Notes under the pieces: generated by a model
The model's database searches: none
The model's input: only the letters and a program-made list of their open reading frames with translations
What the model was told of the DNA's origin: nothing
Position numbers and translations under genes: made by a program
Shown: one piece after another, positions 1 through 7,308 of the stretch
Position numbering within the stretch: position 1 is the first letter of the stretch
Layout of the letters: each line of letters starts with the position of its first letter
From: DASSKW01 sp035690065
Lineage (GTDB): Bacteria; Pseudomonadota; Gammaproteobacteria; Natronospirales; REEB76
Direction: 5' to 3'
NCBI GenBank assembly: GCA_035690065.1
Contig: DASSKW010000106.1
Location: 1-30,273 of the forward strand
Length of the DNA stretch: 30,273 bases

Positions 1-707
1 GATGGGGCAGGGGTGCTGCGGGTATCTTCCAGCTGGATCACGTGCCAGCCGAACTGGGTGTGCACCGGCGTCTTGGTGTACTGGCCTTTCTTCAGTTGTT
101 CCACTGCTTTGGAAAATTCCGGCACCATCTGGTCTGGTGAGAACCAGCCGAGTTCGCCGCCGCTCTTGGCGGAACCATCTGAAGAGTACTTCTTCGCCAG
201 TTTGGCGAAATCTGCACCCTTGCCGAGTTGCGCGATGATGCTCTTGGCCAGTTTCTCATCCGATACCAGAATGTGGCGAGCGCGGAATTCCTCGCTCGGC
301 ATGCTCTTCATGCGCTGGTCGTATTCGGACTTGATCTGGTCATCCGTTACCGGATGCTTGTCCAGATAGGCGCGCACCTGCGATTGAGCCAGCAGACCTT
401 CGTGCTGTACGGCGAGTTCGGCTGCAACTTTCGGGTCCTTGTCGAGGCCGGTCTTCTCGGCATCCTGCGCCAGTACGGTCATGTCGATCAGGCGATCCAG
501 TACCAGTTTGCGCTTCTGCGCATCGAGCTGCGGTTCCTGACCACCCGCCAGCGTCCGCACATAGGCACGGAACATGTCGTTGGTGATGGGGGTGCCGTTG
601 ACCGTCGCGAGCACGGTGCTGGTATCGGTGGATTTGCCACCGTTGCAGGCCGCCAGCAGCAGCATTGCACTGGCGATCAGCAGAAAACGTGGAAATGAGA
701 TGCGCAT
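1..707 (-). CDS. Parvulin-type peptidylprolyl isomerase lipoprotein, 3' end cut off by the window
   Basis: This is a periplasmic or membrane-anchored prolyl isomerase and chaperone of the PpiC/PrsA/SurA class, which helps fold exported proteins. The frame runs open from an ATG at 707 to the window edge (at least 235 residues). The N-terminus is a lipoprotein signal: basic start, hydrophobic stretch and lipobox LAAC with the lipidated Cys at residue 21. A helical SurA_N-like region follows. The parvulin domain comes next, with typical segments RARHILV, a YSSDGSAKSGGELGWF stretch and FGWHVIQ. It lies 21 bases downstream of bolA on the same strand, so it is probably the last gene of the yciB-yciI-bolA operon. 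The family assignment is firm. Whether it matches PrsA, PpiD or another named parvulin cannot be told, so no symbol is given. Confidence 0.9.
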   Translation of the reverse strand, partial: MRISFPRFLLIASAMLLLAACNGGKSTDTSTVLATVNGTPITNDMFRAYVRTLAGGQEPQLDAQKRKLVLDRLIDMTVLAQDAEKTGLDKDPKVAAELAVQHEGLLAQSQVRAYLDKHPVTDDQIKSEYDQRMKSMPSEEFRARHILVSDEKLAKSIIAQLGKGADFAKLAKKYSSDGSAKSGGELGWFSPDQMVPEFSKAVEQLKKGQYTKTPVHTQFGWHVIQLEDTRSTPAP

Positions 708-728
708 ACAGATTCCTCGTACGTTAGG

Positions 729-1019
729 TTAGACAGAAAGGGTTTCTTCAGGTGTCATGGCCTTGATACTCAAGGCATGGATGTTGCCCTGCATCAGGGT
801 CTCTAGTGCTTCATAAACCATGCGGTGTCGCTGCAGACGCGGTTTACCCGCGAAGGCAGTGGCGATGATGCGGACCGTAAAATGGCCACTGCCTTCGTGC
901 GCATGCCCGATATGCCGGGCGCCATCATCCACGATCTCCAGAGACTGTGGCTGCAGACGCTGCTGCAGTTCCGCGCGGATGCGATCCGCACGGAGGTCGT
1001 GCGCTTGTGGACCGTTCAC
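729..1019 (-). CDS. BolA family protein
   Basis: A 96-residue BolA-family protein. These are small KH-like-fold proteins that partner monothiol glutaredoxins (Grx4) in iron-sulfur handling; E. coli BolA itself also acts in morphology and stress regulation. The signature is complete: HIGHAHEGSGHFTV with the conserved His residues, then a FxGKxRLQRHRMVYEAL segment and the closing IHALSIKAMTPEE. The start is GTG at 1019, sharing GTGA with the stop of yciI, and AAGG lies a few bases upstream inside yciI. There is no in-frame ATG before the conserved core, so GTG is the only sensible start. Translational coupling to yciI is likely. It could be called bolA, but paralogues such as ibaG cannot be excluded from sequence reading alone. 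Confidence 0.93.
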   Translation of the reverse strand: MNGPQAHDLRADRIRAELQQRLQPQSLEIVDDGARHIGHAHEGSGHFTVRIIATAFAGKPRLQRHRMVYEALETLMQGNIHALSIKAMTPEETLSV

Positions 1020-1321
1020 GGCAGCACCTTGCGAAACGGTTTGACGCTGACTTTGGCATAGACGCCTGCTGCGACATACGGGTCGGCGTCGGCCCAGCCT
1101 CGCGCATCATCGAGCGATGCAAATTCCCCGATTATCAGGCTGCCGGTAAAGCCAGCCGGTCCCGGGTCTTCGGCATCGATTGCCGGATGCGGTCCGGCGA
1201 GCAGCAGACGGCCTTGCTGTCTCAGTTCTTCGAGCCGCTGCAGGTGTGCGGAACGGACCGGGGTCCGCAGCGCGAGTGAGTCCGGCACATCTTCCGAGAT
1301 GATTGCGTACCACATGCTCAT
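1016..1321 (-). CDS. yciI: YciI family protein
   Basis: A 101-residue dimeric alpha-beta barrel protein of the YciI/DUF1330-like (YCII) family. The biochemical role is not established for E. coli YciI. The sequence matches the family over its whole length: an N-terminal MWYAIISEDVPDSL strand, a R-x-AHLxRL helix, GRLLLAGPHPAIDAEDPG, then ADADPYVAAGVYAKVSVKPF at the end. The conserved His and Asp of the putative active site are present (AHL; ADADPY). The start is set at ATG 1321, which overlaps the yciB stop as ATGA. A second ATG two codons later (1315) is possible. An upstream in-frame extension to 1402 would lie entirely inside yciB and is rejected. It sits between yciB and bolA with overlaps at both ends, so it is an operon member. 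Confidence 0.93.
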   Translation of the reverse strand: MSMWYAIISEDVPDSLALRTPVRSAHLQRLEELRQQGRLLLAGPHPAIDAEDPGPAGFTGSLIIGEFASLDDARGWADADPYVAAGVYAKVSVKPFRKVLP

Positions 1322-1854
1322 TGCGGTTGCTGATCCTGGATGTGGCGGCTCATGTAGATCGCTTGCAGGATTACGAACACCAGCATCGCGCCGGTTGACC
1401 ACCAGACCTTGAACTGGACCCAGGTTGCGGTATCAAACTGGTAGATGACGAAAACATTGACGCAACCGAGCAGCAGGAAGAACCCGGCCCACATCAGATT
1501 GAGCCGGTTCCATATCAGGGGCGGTAATGTGATCTGTGAACCAAGTATCTTCTGGATCAGCGGGCGCCGCATGAAGTGACTGCCGATAAATACCAGCCCG
1601 AACAGCCATTCGACGATGCTGAATTTCCACTTGATGAAGACCGGATCGTGCGAGATCAGGGTCACGCCGCCCAGCACCAGCGCCAGCACGGTGACCGCCA
1701 ACGGCATGGGCTCCAGCTTGCGGGTACGCCAGTAGGAGACCGCCAATACCACGACACTGCCGACCATCAGCACGCCGGTGGCAAAGAAGATCCCGCGCCA
1801 GAGGTAGGCGCCGAAAAAGGCGGCAAGCAGCAGGAATTCCAATAACGATGACAT
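1318..1854 (-). CDS. yciB: Inner-membrane protein YciB (septation protein A / IspZ family)
   Basis: A 178-residue polytopic inner-membrane protein of the YciB/IspZ family, linked to cell-envelope synthesis and septation in Gammaproteobacteria. About five hydrophobic segments are visible. Family landmarks are FIKWKFSIVEWLFGLVFIGSH, the RRPLIQKILGSQITLPPLIWNRLNLMWAGFF region split over the middle of the protein, and VQFKVWWSTGAM near the C-terminus. The start is ATG 1854 (MSSLLEF...). The same frame stays open to 1995, but that extension is basic, not membrane-like and absent from the family. It is the first gene of the minus-strand yciB-yciI-bolA-parvulin operon and is divergent from yciO across an 87-base gap. 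Confidence 0.93.
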   Translation of the reverse strand: MSSLLEFLLLAAFFGAYLWRGIFFATGVLMVGSVVVLAVSYWRTRKLEPMPLAVTVLALVLGGVTLISHDPVFIKWKFSIVEWLFGLVFIGSHFMRRPLIQKILGSQITLPPLIWNRLNLMWAGFFLLLGCVNVFVIYQFDTATWVQFKVWWSTGAMLVFVILQAIYMSRHIQDQQPQ

Positions 1855-1941
1855 CTGGCAGCGTCTGTGCTCGAAAAGGCCGTTATGATAGCGCATTCGG
1901 GCCGCAGACGCGGCGAGTATGACGTAATCCCGGTCGGCCAG

Positions 1942-2568
1942 ATGAGTCAGTTCTTTACGATCCATCCCATCAACCCGCAAGCCAGGCTCGTGCATCGCGC
2001 GGTAGAGATCCTGCGCGACGGGGGCGTGGTGGTGTATCCCACCGATTCCTGCTATGCCCTCGGTTGCCTGTTAGGGGATAAAGCGGCCATGGACCGCATC
2101 CGGGCGCTGCGCGAGGCCGACAAGGACCACAATTTCACTCTGGTGTGTCGTGACTTGTCCGAGATCGCCACCTACGCGCGGGTCGATAACCCGACTTTCC
2201 GGTTGCTCAAGGCGCATACGCCGGGCCCTTACACCTTCATCCTGCCGGCTACCCACGAAGTGCCGCGCCGCTTGCAACACCCCAAACGCAAGACCATCGG
2301 CATCCGCATCCCGGAGCACGTGGTTGCGCAGGCGATCCTGGCGGAATTGGGCGAGCCGTTGATGAGTTCGACCCTGATCCTGCCGGGTAACGACACACCA
2401 CTCACCGATCCTGAAGAGATGCGTGATCGCCTCGAACATCAGGTGGATCTGGTCATCGACGGGGGCCCTTGCGGGTTCCAGCCCACGACGGTGGTGGATG
2501 TCTCCAGCGGGGTACCACGCATCGCACGCGAGGGACGTGGCGATCCGACCCCTTTTCTGACAGGTTGA
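1942..2568 (+). CDS. yciO: YciO, Sua5/YciO/YrdC family protein
   Basis: A 208-residue member of the Sua5/YciO/YrdC family. Relatives (TsaC/Sua5) make L-threonylcarbamoyl-AMP for the t6A modification of tRNA. YciO is the paralogue whose cellular role is less clear. The nucleotide-binding YrdC fold is shown by GGVVVYPTDSCYALGC near residues 30-45, HNFTLVCRDLSE, TPGPYTFILPAT and KRKTIGIRIPEH. The C-terminus VSSGVPRIAREGRGDPTPFL is as in E. coli YciO. The start ATG at 1942 gives MSQFFTIHPINPQ, matching the E. coli protein; an in-frame extension from 1867 is ignored. It precedes the M50 peptidase and trpS. The PHP phosphoesterase gene (rnm/yciV) that often precedes yciO is not here: the next gene upstream is the divergent yciB. 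Confidence 0.93.
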   Translation: MSQFFTIHPINPQARLVHRAVEILRDGGVVVYPTDSCYALGCLLGDKAAMDRIRALREADKDHNFTLVCRDLSEIATYARVDNPTFRLLKAHTPGPYTFILPATHEVPRRLQHPKRKTIGIRIPEHVVAQAILAELGEPLMSSTLILPGNDTPLTDPEEMRDRLEHQVDLVIDGGPCGFQPTTVVDVSSGVPRIAREGRGDPTPFLTG

Positions 2569-2604
2569 AGCGCCGGAAGCCATGCGCAAGCGCGGCGCGG
2601 CCCG

Positions 2605-2610
2605 TATAAT
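2605..2610 (+). promoter_or_regulatory. Perfect -10 box six bases before the M50 peptidase start
   Basis: TATAAT lies in the 48-base gap between yciO and the M50 peptidase gene, ending six bases before its ATG at 2617. No good -35 hexamer is visible at the usual spacing, and no Shine-Dalgarno precedes the ATG. If the box is used, transcription would begin at or next to the start codon. Confidence 0.35.
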
Positions 2611-2616
2611 GCCGCG

Positions 2617-3327
2617 ATGCCTGATCTGAACCTGATCCAAAAAATCGCCATCTGGGTTATCCCCGTCCTGCTCGCCGTCACTCTCCACGAAGCCGCCCAC
2701 GGCTGGGTGGCGAACCGGCTGGGCGACCCCACCGCGCGCATGCTGGGGCGGCTGACCATCAACCCGCTCAAGCACGTGGATCCTGTTGGCACCATCCTTG
2801 TCCCGGCGGTCCTGTTGCTGTTCCACTCCAGTTTCCTGTTTGGCTGGGCCAAACCGGTACCGATCTCACCTCGCAACTTCAAATCGCCACGCCGGGATAT
2901 GGCCATGGTCGGTGCGGCCGGGCCGCTGGCGAACCTGCTGATGGCGATACTGTGGTCCGTGGTAGCGCGCATCGGTCTGTATCTGCCGGCTAGCGCGGCG
3001 CATATCAGTGAACCGCTGATACTGTTGGGCGTGGCCGGGATCTTCGTCAATATCCTGTTGATGGTGTTCAATCTGATACCGCTGCCGCCGCTGGATGGGG
3101 GACGCGTCGCCAGCGGCCTCATGCCGCGCGACTGGGCGCGGAACTACGACCGCATTGAACCTTATGGGCTATTCATAATCTTTGGATTGATTCTCCTGGG
3201 CCAGTTCGGGTTCAATATTTTTGGCCTGATACTTTGGCCACCGACGGCTGTCTTGTTGACCGTGTTGGCGACTGTCGCCGGATTTCACGGCAACGAATTC
3301 ATTGCCTGGCTGCAGATGCTTATATGA
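2617..3327 (+). CDS. Site-2 protease family membrane zinc metalloprotease (M50)
   Basis: A 236-residue intramembrane zinc protease of MEROPS family M50 (short, PDZ-less type). The zinc motif HEAAH is at residues 24-28 in the first membrane helix. The third-ligand motif of the family is in the segment NLIPLPPLDGGR, and a conserved AAGPLAN lies between them. Five or more hydrophobic helices are visible, and there is no PDZ domain, unlike RseP. Substrates of this subgroup are mostly unknown. It follows yciO and precedes trpS by 25 bases, an arrangement common in Gammaproteobacteria, so it belongs to the yciO-M50-trpS-scpA-scpB-rluB string. The ATG at 2617 is chosen because the first helix carrying HExxH begins directly after it. 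Confidence 0.92.
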   Translation: MPDLNLIQKIAIWVIPVLLAVTLHEAAHGWVANRLGDPTARMLGRLTINPLKHVDPVGTILVPAVLLLFHSSFLFGWAKPVPISPRNFKSPRRDMAMVGAAGPLANLLMAILWSVVARIGLYLPASAAHISEPLILLGVAGIFVNILLMVFNLIPLPPLDGGRVASGLMPRDWARNYDRIEPYGLFIIFGLILLGQFGFNIFGLILWPPTAVLLTVLATVAGFHGNEFIAWLQMLI

Positions 3328-3341
3328 TTTGTATTATCGAC

Positions 3342-3347
3342 GGGAGG
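3342..3347 (+). promoter_or_regulatory. Strong ribosome-binding site fixing the TTG start of trpS
   Basis: GGGAGG sits five bases before TTG at 3353. The frame is open further upstream to 3302, but that part overlaps the M50 gene and has no such site, so the TTG is taken as the start of trpS. Confidence 0.8.
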
Positions 3348-3352
3348 TCGAA

Positions 3353-4573
3353 TTGAATACGCCACTCGGCACCGATAACCACCGAATCCTGTCCGGCATG
3401 CGTCCGACCGGACGCATGCACCTCGGACATCTGCACGGGGTGCTCAAGAACTGGCTCAAGCTGCAGCACGAGTACGATTGTTTCTTTTGCGTAGTCGATT
3501 GGCATGCACTCACAACCAATTACGAGAATGCACGCGAGATCGAACCCGCGGTGTGGGAGATGCTGGTGGATTGGCTCGCAGTCGGTGTGGACCCGGGCAA
3601 GGCGAAGCTGTTCATCCAGTCGCGTATCCTCGAACACGCCGAACTGCACCTGCTGCTATCCATGATCACGCCGATCAGTTGGCTGGAACGTGTACCTACA
3701 TACAAGGACCAGCAGGAACAACTCAAGGATCGCGATCTCGCCACCTATGGATTCCTCGGTTATCCGGTACTGATGAGTGCGGACATCCTCGTCTACAAGG
3801 CCGGCCTGGTGCCGGTGGGTGAGGATCAGGTGCCGCATGTGGAACTCACGCGCGAGATCGCGCGGCGTTTCAATTTCGTGTTTGGCCGTGAACCGGATTT
3901 CGAGAGCAAGACCGAGAATGCGATCAAGAATCTCGGCAAGAAGAACGGCAAGCTGTATTCCCAATTACGCAAGCGGTATCAGGAGCGGGGCGATGCCGAG
4001 GCGTTGCTCACTGCACAGGCTCTTATCAACAGCAACCAGAATCTGACCATGGCTGATCGCGATCGCTTGTTCGGTTATCTGGAAGGCGGTGGCCGCACCA
4101 TCCTCACCGAGCCGAAACCCTTGCTGACGGAAGTGGCGAAGATGCCGGGCCTCGATGGCCGCAAGATGTCGAAATCATACGACAACGCCATCGCACTGCG
4201 GGAAGCGCCTGAAGAGGTAGAGCGGAAACTGCGCACCATGCCGACCGACCCGGCGCGCGTGCGTCGCACCGATCCCGGCAATCCCGAGAAATGCCCAGTC
4301 TGGGAATTCCACAAGATCTATTCCGATCAGGCGACTCGCGACTGGGTCTGGAAGGGTTGTACCACGGCCGGTATCGGCTGCCTGGATTGCAAACAACCGG
4401 TCATCGAGGCCGTGTTGAAGGAACTCAAACCGATCCGCGAACGCGCGTTGGAGATCGAAGCGAATCCGGAGATGGTGCGCAGCATCATCAACGAAGGTTG
4501 TGAAGCCGCACGCGATGCGGCACGCGACACCATGGAAGAAGTACGTCAGGCGATGGGATTGAATTACCGATGA
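3353..4573 (+). CDS. trpS: Tryptophan--tRNA ligase with a probable [4Fe-4S] cysteine motif
   Basis: A 406-residue class I synthetase that charges tRNA-Trp with tryptophan. The HIGH-type signature HLGH is at residues 23-26 and KMSKS at 271-275 (GRKMSKSYDN). A start at TTG 3353 is supported by GGGAGG five bases upstream and begins the protein at MNTPLGTD. It is longer than E. coli TrpRS (about 334 residues) because of an insertion of about 70 residues before the KMSKS loop (KNGKLYSQLRKRYQERGD... region). Towards the C-terminus, Cys314, Cys336, Cys343 and Cys346 form C-x21-C-x6-C-x2-C. This is almost the pattern that holds a [4Fe-4S] cluster in Thermotoga maritima TrpRS, where it lies near the anticodon-binding region. 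The stop overlaps scpA as ATGA. Confidence 0.96.
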   Translation: MNTPLGTDNHRILSGMRPTGRMHLGHLHGVLKNWLKLQHEYDCFFCVVDWHALTTNYENAREIEPAVWEMLVDWLAVGVDPGKAKLFIQSRILEHAELHLLLSMITPISWLERVPTYKDQQEQLKDRDLATYGFLGYPVLMSADILVYKAGLVPVGEDQVPHVELTREIARRFNFVFGREPDFESKTENAIKNLGKKNGKLYSQLRKRYQERGDAEALLTAQALINSNQNLTMADRDRLFGYLEGGGRTILTEPKPLLTEVAKMPGLDGRKMSKSYDNAIALREAPEEVERKLRTMPTDPARVRRTDPGNPEKCPVWEFHKIYSDQATRDWVWKGCTTAGIGCLDCKQPVIEAVLKELKPIRERALEIEANPEMVRSIINEGCEAARDAARDTMEEVRQAMGLNYR

Positions 4574-5475
4574 GTACCACACCACAGGAACCGCAGAATG
4601 GCGCCGAATCTGCGGCTGTCATGCCGGTGATGCCGGGTGCGGCGCAGGTCCAACAGGGCGAGATGCCGTTCGCGATGGTGCAGGGCTCGCCGGTCACCAG
4701 CATGCCGCGTGACCTTTATATACCGCCCGATGCACTCGAAGTGTTTCTGGAAGCATTTGAAGGGCCGCTGGATCTGTTGCTGTATCTGATCCGGCGTCAG
4801 AACCTGGACATCCTCGACATCCCCATCGCCGAGATCACGCGCCAGTACATGTCCTACATCGATCTGATGAAGGAACTGCGGCTCGAACTGGCTGCGGAAT
4901 ATCTGGTGATGGCGGCGATGCTGGCAGAGATCAAGTCGCGCATGCTGCTGCCGCGTCCGCCGCTGGACGAAGGCGAAGAGACCGACCCGCGCGCCGAACT
5001 GATCCGCCGCCTGCAGGAATATGAACGTTACAAGGCGGCAGCGGAAGACATCGACGCGCTGCCGCGCCTGGGGCGCGACGTCTATCCGGCGGCCGCCGAG
5101 GTCATGGAGCGCAAGGTAGTGCAGCTGGTGCCGGAAGTCAGCATGAAGGAATTACTGATCGCGTTCAAGGACGTGCTGCACCGCGCTGATATGTTCACGC
5201 ACCATCGTGTGCAGATGGAACCTTTGTCGGTGCGTCAGCGGATGGCGGACGTATTGGGTAGCCTGCAGACTGCGGATTTTCGTGAATTCACCAATCTATT
5301 CACACCACAGGAAGGTCGCCGTGGCGTGGTGGTCACATTCATGGCCTTGCTGGAACTGATCAGGCAGGCGTTGATCGAACTGGTGCAGGCGGAACCGTTC
5401 GGTCCGATCCACGTGAAAGCCGCGACTGCCGCCGAAGTTGATCTGTCCACGGTCGAGATCGAGGGAGAGGAATGA
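4570..5475 (+). CDS. scpA: Segregation and condensation protein A (kleisin)
   Basis: A 301-residue kleisin subunit of the SMC-ScpAB condensin, which organises and segregates the nucleoid. After about 45 residues of low-complexity, Met/Pro/Gln/Ala-rich sequence the family begins: EVFLEAFEGPLDLLLYLIRRQNLDILDIPIAEIT, then AAEYLVMAAMLAEIKSRMLLPRP, which forms the N-terminal SMC-binding helical domain. The C-terminal winged-helix part (VVVTFMALLELIRQALIELVQ) ends near residue 280. The ATG at 4570 overlaps the trpS stop. The long N-terminal extension is unusual relative to B. subtilis ScpA. An internal Met could be the true start, but the 4-base coupling favours the long form. scpB follows with a 4-base overlap. 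No SMC gene lies in the window. Confidence 0.94.
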   Translation: MSTTPQEPQNGAESAAVMPVMPGAAQVQQGEMPFAMVQGSPVTSMPRDLYIPPDALEVFLEAFEGPLDLLLYLIRRQNLDILDIPIAEITRQYMSYIDLMKELRLELAAEYLVMAAMLAEIKSRMLLPRPPLDEGEETDPRAELIRRLQEYERYKAAAEDIDALPRLGRDVYPAAAEVMERKVVQLVPEVSMKELLIAFKDVLHRADMFTHHRVQMEPLSVRQRMADVLGSLQTADFREFTNLFTPQEGRRGVVVTFMALLELIRQALIELVQAEPFGPIHVKAATAAEVDLSTVEIEGEE

Positions 5476-6155
5476 TGACGCAGGATACGCAGCCGCTGAA
5501 GAATATCGTCGAAGCGGCATTACTGGCTGCCGGCCGGCCCATGAGTCTGGATGAATTGCTGGCCTTGTTCACCGATGCGGAACGTCCCGAACGCACCGAG
5601 GTGCGTGAGGCAGTGGAGAGCCTGCGTGCTGACTATGCCGAACGCGGTATCGAATTGACCGAAGTGGCAAGCGGGTTCCGTATCCAGATCAAGCAGGCTT
5701 TATCGCCGTGGGTATCTCGCTTGTGGGAAGAACGGCCTGCGCGTTACTCGCGGGCCTTGCTGGAGACGCTGGCACTTATCGCTTATCGGCAACCGATCAC
5801 CCGCGGTGAGATCGAAGAGGTGCGCGGTGTCACGGTCAGCACACACATCATGAAGACGCTGCAGGATCGCAACTGGATCCGGATGGTCGGCCATCGTGAT
5901 GTGCCGGGGCATCCGGCGATGTTCGCGACCACCCGCGAGTTCCTGGATTACTTCAGCCTGCGGAGTCTCGACGAGCTGCCGACTCTGGCTGCACTCAAGG
6001 ACATCGACAGCCTGAATGTCGAACTCGATCTTGGCGACGACAATCCGCTGCGCCAGGTGGTGGACGATGCCGATGAAGACATGGAAGGTGATGATGTCTC
6101 ACTGCATGCCGATGCTGAAGGCGGCGAGCCAGTCACCGAACCGCCGCAATCATGA
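5472..6155 (+). CDS. scpB: Segregation and condensation protein B
   Basis: A 227-residue ScpB, a dimeric double winged-helix protein that binds the ScpA kleisin in the SMC complex. The family core is visible: NIVEAALLAAGRPMSLDELLALF, FRIQIKQALSPWVSRLWEERPARYSRALLETLALIAYRQPITRGEIEEVRGVTVS (split over residues 60-120), then GHPAMFATTREFLDYFSLRSLDELPTL. The C-terminal 40 residues are acidic and poorly conserved. Two adjacent ATG codons (5472 and 5475) can start it. The first overlaps the scpA stop, and a GGGAGAGGA purine run lies just upstream. The stop overlaps rluB as ATGA. Confidence 0.95.
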   Translation: MMTQDTQPLKNIVEAALLAAGRPMSLDELLALFTDAERPERTEVREAVESLRADYAERGIELTEVASGFRIQIKQALSPWVSRLWEERPARYSRALLETLALIAYRQPITRGEIEEVRGVTVSTHIMKTLQDRNWIRMVGHRDVPGHPAMFATTREFLDYFSLRSLDELPTLAALKDIDSLNVELDLGDDNPLRQVVDDADEDMEGDDVSLHADAEGGEPVTEPPQS

Positions 6156-6997
6156 CCTCCAATCCGCGCGACGTATCTGCCTCGGAACGTATCCAGAAAG
6201 CGCTCGCAGCAGCCGGTCTTGGTTCACGCCGCGAGATCGAAGGCTGGATCACGGCTGGCCGCATCAGCGTCAACGGCAAACCGGCCAAACTCGGCGACCG
6301 GATCACGCCCGAGGACCGGGTCGCGCTCGACAAGCGCGTCATCAGGACGCTGGAGCATCGCGATCCTGAAACTCGCCGGGTGATCCTGTATCACAAGCCC
6401 GAAGGCGAACTCACCACACGCAAGGACCCGCAAGGCCGGCCCACGGTGTTCGAATCGCTACCGCGGGTGCGTGGCGCGCGCTGGGTTTCAGTCGGACGGC
6501 TGGATACCAACACGTCCGGTTTGTTGTTGTTTACTACCGACGGTGAACTGGCCAACAAGCTCATGCATCCGTCCACCGAAGTCGAACGCGAGTATGCGGT
6601 GCGCGTATTGGGCAAGATATCGGATGAGCAACTTGCCGCGCTGACCACCGGCGTGCAACTTGACGACGGCCCGGCGAAATTCGATCTGATCCATGAAGCG
6701 GGCGGCGAGGGCGCCAATCACTGGTATCACGTGACCTTGCGGGAAGGTCGCAATCGGGAAGTGCGGCGCTTGTGGGAAGCAGTTGGAGTGACGGTTAGTC
6801 GTCTGATCCGGATCCGGTATGGCGCGATCGTGTTGCCGCGGAATATTCCACGCGGGGGTTGGCGGGATGCGACGGAAGCGGAACTGAAGGTGTTGCTGGA
6901 TGTCGCGGGGATGACGCCGGTTAAAGAGAAACCGGTCGCACCGGTTAAGCATTCGCATCGGCCGAGAAAGAAAGTGCTGACCCGGCGCAAGAAGTAG
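6152..6997 (+). CDS. rluB: 23S rRNA pseudouridine synthase B (U2605 type)
   Basis: A 281-residue pseudouridine synthase of the RsuA/RluB/RluE/RluF family; RluB isomerises a single uridine (U2605) of 23S rRNA. An N-terminal S4 RNA-binding domain (ERIQKALAAAGLGSRREIE..., about residues 9-60) is followed by the catalytic domain. The catalytic Asp is D118 in GRLDTNTSGLLLFTTDG. LREGRNREVRRLWEAVG is the second family block. The C-terminus is a basic tail rich in Lys, Arg and His. The assignment as RluB rather than RluF or RsuA follows from length, tail and position after scpAB, the standard context. A decayed copy of the last 26 codons lies about 1.1 kb downstream at 8055-8132. Confidence 0.93.
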   Translation: MTSNPRDVSASERIQKALAAAGLGSRREIEGWITAGRISVNGKPAKLGDRITPEDRVALDKRVIRTLEHRDPETRRVILYHKPEGELTTRKDPQGRPTVFESLPRVRGARWVSVGRLDTNTSGLLLFTTDGELANKLMHPSTEVEREYAVRVLGKISDEQLAALTTGVQLDDGPAKFDLIHEAGGEGANHWYHVTLREGRNREVRRLWEAVGVTVSRLIRIRYGAIVLPRNIPRGGWRDATEAELKVLLDVAGMTPVKEKPVAPVKHSHRPRKKVLTRRKK

Positions 6998-7308
6998 CCA
7001 CAGCCTCATTTTGATTCTGACGTAGTAGTCGCGTTCCAGAAGACATAATCACAATTGCCGCAAGCAAATTCCGGGCACCCTGAAGACACCCATCTTAGAA
7101 TGTTCAGCTGATTCCCGCTTGCCCGGATTTGAGCCTCAACGCAAAATCGCAATCTTCTACTATACTCACAGTAGCAAGTGGAGTTTGTAGGGATACGCCT
7201 GTATACGGCCGGTGGCCGCCTCCTGGAATAAGGCGGTTTGGTGACATCCGGACTTCTTAGAGAGTATTCGGGCGCTTGAGATTTAAACCACGTACAGGGG
7301 GCAATAAC
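6998..7308. other. Non-coding stretch upstream of the beta-barrel gene
   Basis: These 311 bases between rluB and the outer-membrane protein gene hold no credible ORF and are more A+T-rich than the flanking core genes. The second half looks like a promoter and long leader: TATACT at 7161-7166, then a hairpin (CCGCCT at 7216-7221 pairing with AGGCGG at 7231-7236) and a purine-rich GGGGG run before the start codon at 7309. I see nothing recognisable in 6998-7140, including no strong terminator for rluB. Confidence 0.5.
7161..7166 (+). promoter_or_regulatory. Putative -10 box for the beta-barrel gene
   Basis: TATACT stands 142 bases before the start codon at 7309. No convincing -35 hexamer is seen at 16-18 bases. 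If it is used, the transcript has a structured leader of about 135 bases. Confidence 0.3.

Noticed and set aside
2071..2826. 251-codon minus-strand open frame
   Set aside because: It lies antisense across yciO and the start of the M50 gene, both of which have clear family matches; the antisense translation has no domain.
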